This document shows, piece by piece, positions 50,801 through 58,873 of a DNA stretch of 64,000 nt. The notes beneath the pieces are model-generated. The model was not told the DNA's origin. It searched no databases and saw only the letters and a program-made list of their open reading frames with translations. Position numbers and translations under genes: made by a program. The DNA is from Arthrobacter methylotrophus (GTDB taxonomy: Bacteria > Actinomycetota > Actinomycetes > Actinomycetales > Micrococcaceae), in the NCBI RefSeq assembly GCF_039539965.1, contig NZ_BAABED010000001.1:558001-622000 (forward strand), given 5' to 3'. The stretch's first letter is position 1, and the number at the start of each line of letters is the position of its first letter.

Positions 50801-52119
50801 ACCGGCGGCAACAGCCAGCACCTCGCGCCACCGCGGCGGACCTGTCGCGGTGGCGCAATGCTGTGGTGACCGCTTACGGCGCCAGCGGCCTGGCCTTCGC
50901 TTCCTGGGTGTCGCGGTTGCCCGCGATCCGCAGCGAGCTGAACCTGACGCCCGGCACGGTTGGCCTCCTACTGATGTGCATGACCGTTGCCTCGTTCCTC
51001 TCGGTGTCCGCATCCGGGGTGATCGTCATCCGGCTGGGATCACGCCTGACCACGCGGATCGGCGGTGCCATGGTGGGCCTCGGCCTGGCCGTTGCAGGTT
51101 TTGGCACGTCCGTGCTAGCAAATCCAGTGGTCGTGGCAATCGGATTCATGGTGATCGGCCTTGGCACGGCCAGCTGGAACACAGCGTCCAATGTCGAGGG
51201 AGCATCGCTGGAACGCGCCCTCGAGCGGCACATCATGCCCCGCCTCCACGGATCCTTCAGCCTTGGCACCGTTGCGGGCGCAGGACTCGGTGCTTGGGCA
51301 GCTTCCGCGGGACTGCCGGTTTTCTGGCATTTCGCCGCGGCCGGCATCGTGGTCGCGGGTTCGGTGGTGACTGCGGCAGCTTGGTTCCGCGCGGACTCAA
51401 CGCCAGTAGCACCAGCAAAGACTCTCAAACCCGCAAAGACGGACACCTTCGACGGTCCTTCAACCGGCCCTTTGCCTATTATCGAGCCAGGTGAACTGAC
51501 ACCGGCTGAACCGCTGGACAGCAAGCGCATGGTTGCCCGGGCATGGCGCGAACGCCGTACCCTCATGCTCGGGCTGCTGGTCTTGGGGCTGGCCCTGGCA
51601 GAAGGCGCAGCGGGGGACTGGGTGGCCTTGGCGTTGGCCGACGGCCACGGTCAATCCGATGCCGCCGGAGCTGTGGGGTATGGAATCTTCGTGACGTTCA
51701 TGACGGTGGGCCGTTTTGCCGGGACCGTGGTTCTGGACCGCTTCGGCCGTGTTCCCGTGATGCGTTGGTGTTCCGCTACGGCTGTGGTCGGCCTGGCACT
51801 CTTTGTCTTCGCGCCTGTGCCCTGGCTGGCCTTTGTTGCCCTCGCGATTTGGGGGCTTGGTGCCTCGTTGGGTTTCCCGGTGGGCATGTCCGCCGCTGCG
51901 GACGACCCCGCGCATGCTGCGGCCCGGGTTTCGGTGGTCGCCACAATCGGGTACGGGGCTTTCCTTTGCGGACCGCCCCTGTTGGGTTTGTTGGCGGAGC
52001 GCTTCGGCATCCTCCACTCCTTGCTCGCCGTCCTGATCCTGCTCCTCGCGAGCTTTTTCCTGGCACCTGTCTCGCGGAAGCGCGCTCCGGAGTCCGTGGC
52101 AGCAGGCAATCCCCGCTAG
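50797..52119 (+). CDS. MFS transporter
   Basis: 440-aa major facilitator with 12 hydrophobic helices split by a central Pro/Thr/Ala cytoplasmic loop (about 195-240). The N-terminus contains ASGLAFASWVSRLPAIRSEL, typical of YbjJ/FucP-like MFS proteins. TTG 50797 overlaps the hadB stop, so it belongs to the same operon; a later GTG cannot be excluded. Substrate unknown. It is inserted between hadAB and murB, which elsewhere are adjacent. Confidence 0.85.
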   Translation: MNRRQQPAPRATAADLSRWRNAVVTAYGASGLAFASWVSRLPAIRSELNLTPGTVGLLLMCMTVASFLSVSASGVIVIRLGSRLTTRIGGAMVGLGLAVAGFGTSVLANPVVVAIGFMVIGLGTASWNTASNVEGASLERALERHIMPRLHGSFSLGTVAGAGLGAWAASAGLPVFWHFAAAGIVVAGSVVTAAAWFRADSTPVAPAKTLKPAKTDTFDGPSTGPLPIIEPGELTPAEPLDSKRMVARAWRERRTLMLGLLVLGLALAEGAAGDWVALALADGHGQSDAAGAVGYGIFVTFMTVGRFAGTVVLDRFGRVPVMRWCSATAVVGLALFVFAPVPWLAFVALAIWGLGASLGFPVGMSAAADDPAHAAARVSVVATIGYGAFLCGPPLLGLLAERFGILHSLLAVLILLLASFFLAPVSRKRAPESVAAGNPR

Positions 52120-52128
52120 GCTTGATTG

Positions 52129-53196
52129 GTGACCCAGACGATGCTCTCCGAACTGACCACGGCCGCCGTGGGTGGCCCTGCCGGCACCTTTGTGGAGGCC
52201 CGCACCGAGGCGGAAATCATCGACGCCGTCCGTTCGGCGGATGCCGCGGGCGAGAAGTTGCTCATCATCGGTGGAGGTTCCAATCTGCTGATTTCCGACG
52301 CCGGATACCCGGGCACCGTACTCAAGATCGCTTCGCAGGGATTCGCCGTCAACTCCGAAGACAGCTGCGGCGGCGTCTCGGTAGCGGTCCAAGCTGGGCA
52401 CAACTGGGATGCCTTCGTCGAGCATTCCGTACTGCACGCATGGTCCGGGCTGGAGGCGCTCTCGGGGATCCCGGGAGCCACGGGTGCCACTCCGGTACAG
52501 AACGTGGGCGCGTACGGTGCCGACGTCTCCCAGACCATCGCGGCCGTCCGTACGTGGGACCGCGAACGTAACGCCGTGCAGACCTTCACCAACTCCGAGC
52601 TCACGTTCGGCTACCGGGATTCCATCCTCAAGCAGACCACGGTCGAGGGCTCGCCCCGCTACGTGGTGTTGACGATTGAGTTCCAGTTGCCGCTCGGACG
52701 CATGAGCGCGCCTATCCGCTATGCAGAGCTTGCCCGGTCATTGGGAGTCGAGACGGGGAAGCGTGCGTATTCCAACGATGTCCGGCGTGAAGTCCTGCGG
52801 CTCCGCGCTTCCAAGGGCATGGTCCTGGACGCTACGGACAGGGATACGTACTCGACGGGTTCATTCTTCACCAACCCGATTGTTCCGGCCGCTGCGGCTG
52901 CGTCCTTGCCGGAGGAGGCGCCGCAGTACCCGGCCGGGAGCGATGGCCTGGTCAAGCTTTCTGCGGCGTGGCTGATCGATCAGGCGGGATTCGGCAAAGG
53001 CTTCGGACTCGATCCCGCGAGCGTGTCAGGCGGCCGTGCCTCGCTGTCCACCAAACACACCTTGGCCATCACCAATAGGGGAGGAGCCCGCGCGGAGGAC
53101 ATCGTGGCGATCGCGCGCGAGGTGCGCCGCGGCGTCGTCGAGCGCTTCGGCATTGAACTGCACCCGGAACCTGTGCTGATCGGCGTTTCGCTCTAG
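52129..53196 (+). CDS. murB: UDP-N-acetylmuramate dehydrogenase MurB
   Basis: 355-aa FAD enzyme that reduces UDP-GlcNAc-enolpyruvate to UDP-MurNAc, an essential step of peptidoglycan synthesis. FAD-binding IIGGGSNLLISDAG, GIPGATGATPVQNVGAYG, the catalytic Ser in STGSFFTNP and the C-terminal Glu in LHPEPVLIG are present. The start is GTG 52129 rather than the TTG three bases earlier. It follows the MFS gene by 9 nt, in the had-MFS-murB operon. Confidence 0.95.
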   Translation: MTQTMLSELTTAAVGGPAGTFVEARTEAEIIDAVRSADAAGEKLLIIGGGSNLLISDAGYPGTVLKIASQGFAVNSEDSCGGVSVAVQAGHNWDAFVEHSVLHAWSGLEALSGIPGATGATPVQNVGAYGADVSQTIAAVRTWDRERNAVQTFTNSELTFGYRDSILKQTTVEGSPRYVVLTIEFQLPLGRMSAPIRYAELARSLGVETGKRAYSNDVRREVLRLRASKGMVLDATDRDTYSTGSFFTNPIVPAAAAASLPEEAPQYPAGSDGLVKLSAAWLIDQAGFGKGFGLDPASVSGGRASLSTKHTLAITNRGGARAEDIVAIAREVRRGVVERFGIELHPEPVLIGVSL

Positions 53197-53213
53197 GGAA
53201 GCTATGGCGCGCT

Positions 53214-53684
53214 TCAGCGCTTTCCGGTGGGAAGGACTTTGTTGAGCAGCAGGAACGTTAGTCCGCAGCTTGATGCCCCCAGCAGGAAGATCTGGCTGAA
53301 TGCGATGCTCTGCGGGGACGGACCGCTCGGCGAAATCCAGCCTGCGGCGGCGAAGCCCATGACCCCGAGGAGCATGACGACGGCGGCGAGCAGGAAGCTG
53401 CGCACCTGATCCGAGGCGCCTGTCTGGAACACCGATTCAGGATCGTCCATCTGCAGGTGGGACGACGGCTGGCATGCAGCCGCAAGGCCAAGCAAGATCG
53501 CGGCTGCGCCGGTGGCGCCCAGTCCCACCTCTTGGACGGTCTGCATCGACGGTGACAATCGCACTCCCGCGCCGACTGCGATTGCCAAGCCACAGACAAG
53601 CCCGACGGCGGCGGCGCACCAACCAGCGGCTGCTAACCGCCGGCTAAGCGGCCGCAGCAGCGGACCCAACTCACCGAACAGCAT
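53214..53684 (-). CDS. Membrane protein of unknown function
   Basis: 156-aa protein with four hydrophobic helices (GWCAAAVGLVCGLAIAVGAG, LGATGAAAILLGLAAA, FLLAAVVMLLGVMGFAAAGW, IFLLGASSCGLTFLLLN). No family recognised. The start is uncertain: ATG 53684 has AAGGGA directly adjacent and thus badly spaced, while the frame stays open further upstream. Convergent with murB, 17 nt apart. Confidence 0.6.
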   Translation of the reverse strand: MLFGELGPLLRPLSRRLAAAGWCAAAVGLVCGLAIAVGAGVRLSPSMQTVQEVGLGATGAAAILLGLAAACQPSSHLQMDDPESVFQTGASDQVRSFLLAAVVMLLGVMGFAAAGWISPSGPSPQSIAFSQIFLLGASSCGLTFLLLNKVLPTGKR

Positions 53685-53794
53685 TCCCTTAGCGTAGGAG
53701 CACCTGCTGGAAGGCCCCTGTGAGCGGGATGGGAGTTCCGCTTGCTTGGCATTGAGGACCAAAGCTGTCCGCTTTGCCGTCCTATGATGGGGCC

Positions 53795-54928
53795 ATGGGA
53801 GCCTCGGCAAAGATCCGTGTAACGCCCAAAGTCATGGGCAGACTGCGCCTTGCCAGCCAGGGATTGCTCGGCGGCTTCAACAGCGTGGAGGAATGCGTGT
53901 CCGCGATGGGCGCCATGCAGGCTCAAGACCTTGCATCGGCGTTCTGGGCGGTAGGGCAGCGTGTCTCTGGTGCTGGCCTCTCGAAGGTGTTGGAAGCCTT
54001 GGAGAACGGGACGGTGGTCCGGTCATGGCCCATGCGAGGCACGTTGCACCTGGTTCCACCGCAAGACCTGCGTTGGATCCTGGCTATCACCACGGATCGG
54101 TCCATGCGTTCTGTTGCCACACGGCACCGGGAGCTCGGCATCGGTGAGGCGGACATTGCCACGTGCCGGGACCTTGCCCTTGAGCGTGTGGCCGGTAGCC
54201 CCGGAATGACCCGCGAGGAACTTTTCAAGATCTTCGAAGCCGCCGGCCAAACCACCTCGGCCCAGCGGGGCATCCATTTGCTGTGGATTCTGTGCCAGAA
54301 CGCCTGGCTGGTCCAGGGACCCCCGGCGGGCGCCGCGGGCAAGGCACTTGGACAACAGCTGTTCGTGTCCTTCGACGAATGGATTCCGGAATCCAAGGTG
54401 CTGGACCGTGGGGAGGGGATTGCCGAATTCCTGCTCAGGTATCTACGCAGCCACGGCCCGGCAACGCTCAGCGACTTCGCGTGGTGGACGCAGATCCCCA
54501 AGGCCGAGGTCCGGGCGGCCCACGAGGCCATTCGCGGCCAACTCGTTGAGCTCGTCTTCCGGGGAACGTCCTATTGGCTTTCGCCCGCAACAGCGGCCCT
54601 GCTTGACGACGGCGTGCCGGGCTCCCGCACGGTCCTCGCTTTGCCGGGATTCGACGAATTCCTCCTGGGGTATACGGACCGCAGCCTCGTCCTCCCCGCC
54701 GAGCATTTCCAGAAGGTCGTTCCAGGCGGCAACGGTGTCTTCAAGCGGATGATTGTGTCAGGCGGACAAGTGGTGGGCACGTGGTCCCGCAGCGGCACGG
54801 GGTCCGGCGGGACGGGCAGGGGCCCCGGCGTCGAGCTCGAACCGTTCACCCCGGAAGGCCTGGCCCCGGCCGCCCGGCGGTCTTTCGAGCTGCAGGCGGC
54901 GAAGTACTTGAGATTCATGGCGAGTTGA
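53795..54928 (+). CDS. Winged-helix DNA-binding protein (HTH_42, AlkZ-like)
   Basis: 377-aa protein of the HTH_42/AlkZ superfamily. The N-terminal motif MQAQDLASAFWAVGQR carries the QxQ-like signature of AlkX/AlkZ DNA glycosylases, followed by tandem winged helices (EELFKIFEAAGQTT, LSDFAWWTQIPKAEVR) and the C-terminal PGFDEFLLGYTDRS motif. Homologues unhook interstrand crosslinks or act on alkylated DNA; that activity is inferred. ATG 53795 (MGASAKIRV) is preferred over the TTG 21 nt upstream. Confidence 0.78.
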   Translation: MGASAKIRVTPKVMGRLRLASQGLLGGFNSVEECVSAMGAMQAQDLASAFWAVGQRVSGAGLSKVLEALENGTVVRSWPMRGTLHLVPPQDLRWILAITTDRSMRSVATRHRELGIGEADIATCRDLALERVAGSPGMTREELFKIFEAAGQTTSAQRGIHLLWILCQNAWLVQGPPAGAAGKALGQQLFVSFDEWIPESKVLDRGEGIAEFLLRYLRSHGPATLSDFAWWTQIPKAEVRAAHEAIRGQLVELVFRGTSYWLSPATAALLDDGVPGSRTVLALPGFDEFLLGYTDRSLVLPAEHFQKVVPGGNGVFKRMIVSGGQVVGTWSRSGTGSGGTGRGPGVELEPFTPEGLAPAARRSFELQAAKYLRFMAS

Positions 54929-54946
54929 CGGGACCCCAAACGTCTC

Positions 54947-54978
54947 TGGCCCGCCGCCCAGTCGAGGGCGGCGGGCCA
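54947..54978. terminator. Bidirectional hairpin between convergent winged-helix and asd genes
   Basis: Perfect 13-bp stem TGGCCCGCCGCCC / GGGCGGCGGGCCA with a 6-nt loop, 19-20 nt from both stop codons. Confidence 0.8.
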
Positions 54979-54998
54979 GCAGATGCTGCGCAGGACGC

Positions 54999-56153
54999 CT
55001 AGAGGGTACCGGTAGCGATCTTCAACATGCGACGAAGTGGCTCGGCCGCGCCCCAGAGGAGCTGGTCGCCCACGGTGAAGGCGCTGATGTATTCCGGGCC
55101 CATCTCGAGCTTGCGGATGCGGCCCACGGGGATTTCCAAAGTGCCGGAGGCGGCCACCGGCGTGAGGTCCGACATGGAGGCTTCCTTGGTATTGGGCACC
55201 ACCTTGGCCCACTCGTTGTCAGCGTCCAGGAGCTTCTCGATTTCGGCGACGGACAGGTCCTCGCGCAGCTTGAGCGTCAGTGCCTGGGAGTGGGAGCGCA
55301 TAGCCCCGATGCGGACGCAGAGACCGTCCATGATCACATGGTCTTTGCCCGGCTTGCCGTTGCCGGTGCCGAGGATCTTGTTGGTTTCCACCCCGGCTTT
55401 CCACTCTTCCTTGGATTGGCCGTTGCCGAGGTCGGCGTCGATCCAGGGGATCAGGGAACCGGCCAGCGGTACGCCGAACTGGGTGGCGTCGACGCCGGAG
55501 CGCTGCGTTGCCAGGACCTTGCGGTCGATTTCCAGGATCGCCGAGGCGGGATCGTCCAGTTCGCTGCTGACTTCGTTGTTGAGGGTGCCGAACTGCTTGA
55601 GTAGTTCGCGCATGTGGCGGGCACCGCCACCGGAGGCCGCCTGGTAGGTCATGGAGGTACCCCACTCGACCAGGTTGTTCTTGAACAGGCCGCCGAGGCC
55701 CATGAGCATGCAGGAGACCGTGCAATTGCCGCCAATGTAGTCCTTCACGCCGGCAGACAGGCCAGCGTCGATGACATCGCGGTTGATGGGGTCCAGCACA
55801 ATGATGGAGTCGTCGTTCATGCGCAACGTGGATGCTGCATCGATCCAGAGCCCGTCCCAGCCACGGCCACGGAGCTCGCCGTGGACCTGCTTGGTGTAGT
55901 CGCCGCCTTGGGCAGTGACGATGATCGGCAGCTTGGCAAGCGTCTCAAGATCGAACGCGTTCTCGAGCTTGCCCGTACTGCCTTCCGCTGTTCCAGCGAA
56001 TGACGGCGAGGCACCTCCCGCGTTTGAGGTGGAGAAAAATACCGGGTTGATGTTGGCGAAGTCGCCTTCGTCCTGCATGCGCTGCATCAGGACGGAGCCG
56101 ACCATGCCACGCCAACCGACCAGTCCAACGGACGGATTAGCTGCTGTAGTCAT
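54999..56153 (-). CDS. asd: Aspartate-semialdehyde dehydrogenase
   Basis: 384-aa NADPH enzyme reducing aspartyl phosphate to aspartate semialdehyde for Lys, Met and Thr synthesis and diaminopimelate. The N-terminal [18 protein letters not shown] and the catalytic Cys144 in [10 protein letters not shown], with [19 protein letters not shown], match the longer Gram-negative-type Asd (about 370 aa) rather than the shorter Asd of many actinobacteria. It is a single gene; the aspartokinase gene is not in the window. Confidence 0.95.
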   Translation of the reverse strand: MTTAANPSVGLVGWRGMVGSVLMQRMQDEGDFANINPVFFSTSNAGGASPSFAGTAEGSTGKLENAFDLETLAKLPIIVTAQGGDYTKQVHGELRGRGWDGLWIDAASTLRMNDDSIIVLDPINRDVIDAGLSAGVKDYIGGNCTVSCMLMGLGGLFKNNLVEWGTSMTYQAASGGGARHMRELLKQFGTLNNEVSSELDDPASAILEIDRKVLATQRSGVDATQFGVPLAGSLIPWIDADLGNGQSKEEWKAGVETNKILGTGNGKPGKDHVIMDGLCVRIGAMRSHSQALTLKLREDLSVAEIEKLLDADNEWAKVVPNTKEASMSDLTPVAASGTLEIPVGRIRKLEMGPEYISAFTVGDQLLWGAAEPLRRMLKIATGTL

Positions 56154-56207
56154 TGAACTAGTTTAGGCTTTCGCTGCTCCCGGCCGCTCTCGGTTACGTC
56201 ACGGGGA

Positions 56208-56273
56208 CCCAACTGACTCGCAGTTGTTGTCGTTTTGAGGGCTCATAACGACAACAACTGCGAGTTACTTGGG
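56208..56273. repeat. Palindromic repeat, family 1, copy 5
   Basis: Arms CCCAACTGACTCGCAGTTG and CAACAACTGCGAGTTACTTG with the loop GAGGGCTCAT. On the minus strand it supplies the last codons and TAA stop of the adjacent small membrane protein gene. Confidence 0.92.
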
Positions 56274-56489
56274 AAAGTTGTCGGGTTCTTGGAGGATCGC
56301 CGCTTTGCGGGCGCGAAGTGCGTAGAACGCGCCGAAAGCGAAGACCTGGGTCACCAGCACCAGGACGATGACCCCCATGATCTTGTTGCCGCCCAAGATC
56401 ATGGTGAGGCCAATGATCGCGGACAGCAGCGCGAAGAGCGGCAACAACATGTAGCCCAGTACGAACAGGGTCTCAGGTTTCTTCAGCAT
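56265..56489 (-). CDS. Small membrane protein of the thyA-folA operon
   Basis: 74-aa protein with two hydrophobic helices (LFVLGYMLLPLFALLSAIIG and VIVLVLVTQVFAFGAFYAL) and a basic then acidic tail. No function known. ATG 56489 is preceded by GGAAGACTGAGA and lies 2 nt from the folA stop, so it is the third gene of thyA-folA. Its final Pro-Lys-stop is read from the adjacent palindromic repeat, which suggests the original C-terminus was altered by repeat insertion. Confidence 0.7.
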   Translation of the reverse strand: MLKKPETLFVLGYMLLPLFALLSAIIGLTMILGGNKIMGVIVLVLVTQVFAFGAFYALRARKAAILQEPDNFPK

Positions 56490-56491
56490 TC

Positions 56492-57076
56492 TCAGTCTTC
56501 CGTCCGGCGCCACGTGGCGATCCGGTAGTTGGTGCCGTTCTTGGAGGTCAGCCAGCCTTCCGCGGGCTGCGTCGCCACAAGATTCCAGGCCTCGCTGAAC
56601 TCCGGAGCGAAAGTGTCGCCGTCAATGTCCGCATCGATCACGGTGACTACTGCGATATTCGCGATGTCCATGGACTGCCCGTAGATTTCGCCGCCGCCAA
56701 TGATCCAAACGTTCTGGCCGCCGGGGGCGAACTGGGACTCGAGAAGGGCGGCGTCAAGGGAGGAGACGACGACGGCGCCGCTCGCTTCGGGCGAGTCCGC
56801 CCAGTTCTGTTGCCGGGTCACCACGATATTGGTTCGGCCCGGCAGGGGACGGTACTTTGCAGGGAACGACTCCCAGGTCTTGCGGCCCATGATGACCGGA
56901 TGCCCGGTTGTTAGCGTGCTGAAGTGCTTCAAGTCTTCGGGGACGTGCCACGGCATGGTCCCGCCCTTGCCGATAACGCCGTTACCGGTCTGTGCCCACA
57001 CCAAACCGATACCGTTGATTGCTTCCGCGGTCTCACCGGAGGACGCCGACTCCGGGGGAGTTTCGAGAGTGCTCAT
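56492..57076 (-). CDS. folA: Dihydrofolate reductase
   Basis: 194-aa NADPH-dependent reductase of dihydrofolate. [20 protein letters not shown], the substrate-binding [12 protein letters not shown] and [11 protein letters not shown], and IIGGGEIYG are intact; the N-terminal ~18 residues are an extra hydrophilic tail. It regenerates tetrahydrofolate consumed by ThyA. It overlaps the thyA stop by 4 nt (ATGA). Confidence 0.95.
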   Translation of the reverse strand: MSTLETPPESASSGETAEAINGIGLVWAQTGNGVIGKGGTMPWHVPEDLKHFSTLTTGHPVIMGRKTWESFPAKYRPLPGRTNIVVTRQQNWADSPEASGAVVVSSLDAALLESQFAPGGQNVWIIGGGEIYGQSMDIANIAVVTVIDADIDGDTFAPEFSEAWNLVATQPAEGWLTSKNGTNYRIATWRRTED

Positions 57077-57876
57077 ACTGCCACTGGTGCCTTGATAGAG
57101 GGATGGTGCCGGTACCCGACCACGTCGAAATCCTCGAAGGCGTAGTCGAAAATCGAGGAAGGCTTGCGGTTGATGCGCAACTGAGGGTACTCGTAGGGTT
57201 CCCGGGAAAGCTGCTCCGTGACTTGCTCGACGTGGTTGTCGTAGACGTGGACATCCCCGCCGGTCCAGACGAAGTCGCCAAGCTCAAGACCCAGCTGCTG
57301 GGCCACCATGCAGGTCAGCAATGCGTAGGAGGCGATATTGAAGGGGACGCCCAGGAACATGTCGGCGGAACGCTGGTACAACTGGCACGATAATCTGCCG
57401 TCGGCAACGTAGAACTGGAAGAACGCGTGGCACGGCGGCAAGGCCATGTCCTTGATCTCGGATACGTTCCATGCCGAGACGATGTGTCGTCGGGAGTCCG
57501 GGTTGGCGGCCAGGTTCTTCATGAGTTCGGCGATCTGGTCAATGTGCCCGCCGTCGGGTGTTGGCCAACTGCGCCACTGCACCCCGTACACCGGACCAAG
57601 CTCCCCATCGGCATCTGCCCATTCATCCCAGATGGTGACGCCCTGCTCCTGGAGCCACTTCACGTTGGATTCGCCGCGGAGGAACCACAAGAGTTCCAGC
57701 GCCAGCGATTTGAAGTGCACTCGCTTCGTCGTCATGAGCGGGAAACCCTGGCCCAGATCGAAGCGCAGCTGGCGGCCGAAAACGCTCCGCGTGCCGGTAC
57801 CCGTGCGGTCCGACTTGTGCGTGCCGTTGGCCATGACGTCACGCAGGAGGTCTTCATAGGGGGTTGGGATGCTCAC
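57073..57876 (-). CDS. thyA: Thymidylate synthase
   Basis: 267-aa enzyme methylating dUMP with methylene-tetrahydrofolate. Catalytic Cys149 is in [28 protein letters not shown] and [16 protein letters not shown] are conserved. Full length. First gene of a thyA-folA-membrane-protein operon. Confidence 0.97.
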   Translation of the reverse strand: MSIPTPYEDLLRDVMANGTHKSDRTGTGTRSVFGRQLRFDLGQGFPLMTTKRVHFKSLALELLWFLRGESNVKWLQEQGVTIWDEWADADGELGPVYGVQWRSWPTPDGGHIDQIAELMKNLAANPDSRRHIVSAWNVSEIKDMALPPCHAFFQFYVADGRLSCQLYQRSADMFLGVPFNIASYALLTCMVAQQLGLELGDFVWTGGDVHVYDNHVEQVTEQLSREPYEYPQLRINRKPSSIFDYAFEDFDVVGYRHHPSIKAPVAV

Positions 57877-57894
57877 GCAACCAGCTTACTGGAG

Positions 57895-58863
57895 TCAGTC
57901 GTCGAAGGGCTTGATCTGTTCCACAGCTACCACCCGATGGCCGTTTCCATGGGCCACATGGCACACGATCATCTCGCCGGGGGCCAAGTACGGATCTTGC
58001 GCAGGCAGGGCCTCGCGAAGCTCCGGGCCCATGTGCTCGCCGAGTGTCTTGAAGATGGTGGGGAGTGCCGGCCTGTGGGTGCACAAGGCAACTCCCCGCT
58101 GCTTGTCGAACAAGCCGTCGATGACGGCGGACGTCTTCTTGGGACTCCGCTGGTGATGGTGCTCCGTCAAGGCCTCCACGAGTTTCACCTTGGCCCCGGC
58201 CGCCTTGGCGTACGGGGCGATGGTGGAAACGCACCGTGCCCAAGGGCTGCTCACGATCCGGAGGGGCTTCCACACACCCAGCAGCCGTTCCACCGCGAGG
58301 GCTTGTCGCAGGCCCGTCACTGCCAGAGGGCGGCTGCCCTCGGCTTTGGTCCAGGAGGACCGTGGCTTGGCTTTGGCGTGGCGCACCAGAATCAGGGGCC
58401 AGGTCTCCAACTCATCGTTCAGGTGCGCCTTAGCCAGTGCCTGAAGCGGGGCTACATCGGTGGGGTTGCTCAGGAACCGTCCGGCTTTATCCGGAACTGC
58501 CCACATGTAGGCGTCCACTTCCTGACCGTCGGGTTTGATGGTGGATCCGTTGACCTGGGTCGCCCAGTAGTGAACGACCTTCAACCCCGCCGCCACATGG
58601 TAATGGGTCGGAGGAAGGGGGATCCCCAAGACAGCCTCGAGGCCGATTTCTTCCCGGGTCTCCCGGACGGCGCACTCCGGGATGGTTTCCCCGGCGTCGA
58701 GCTTGCCCTTGGGCCAGGACCAATCGTCATACTTGGGCCGATGGATCAGCAGGACCTCGAGGGCACCCTTGGTGACGCGCCAGGGAACAACCCCGGCGGC
58801 CGTGACGGCGATCGGTTCCCCGGGATGGTCGGTTTGGTCCGCAACAGGTGTATCGCTCTTCAC
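57895..58863 (-). CDS. Nudix hydrolase fused to a histidine phosphatase (MutT1-like)
   Basis: 322-aa two-domain enzyme. The Nudix box is intact at residues 53-74 (starting GKLDAGETIPECAV with RETREEIG), and the phosphoglycerate-mutase-like domain follows, with the catalytic RHA motif at 161-163 (LILVRHAKA) and a TEHHHQ region. Mycobacterial MutT1 has this arrangement and hydrolyses 8-oxo-dGTP and dinucleoside polyphosphates. GTG 58863 lies just inside the 10-nt gap after ppk. As in Mycobacterium, it sits beside ppk and is probably cotranscribed. Confidence 0.88.
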   Translation of the reverse strand: MKSDTPVADQTDHPGEPIAVTAAGVVPWRVTKGALEVLLIHRPKYDDWSWPKGKLDAGETIPECAVRETREEIGLEAVLGIPLPPTHYHVAAGLKVVHYWATQVNGSTIKPDGQEVDAYMWAVPDKAGRFLSNPTDVAPLQALAKAHLNDELETWPLILVRHAKAKPRSSWTKAEGSRPLAVTGLRQALAVERLLGVWKPLRIVSSPWARCVSTIAPYAKAAGAKVKLVEALTEHHHQRSPKKTSAVIDGLFDKQRGVALCTHRPALPTIFKTLGEHMGPELREALPAQDPYLAPGEMIVCHVAHGNGHRVVAVEQIKPFDD

Positions 58864-58873
58864 CTTTCGCTGC

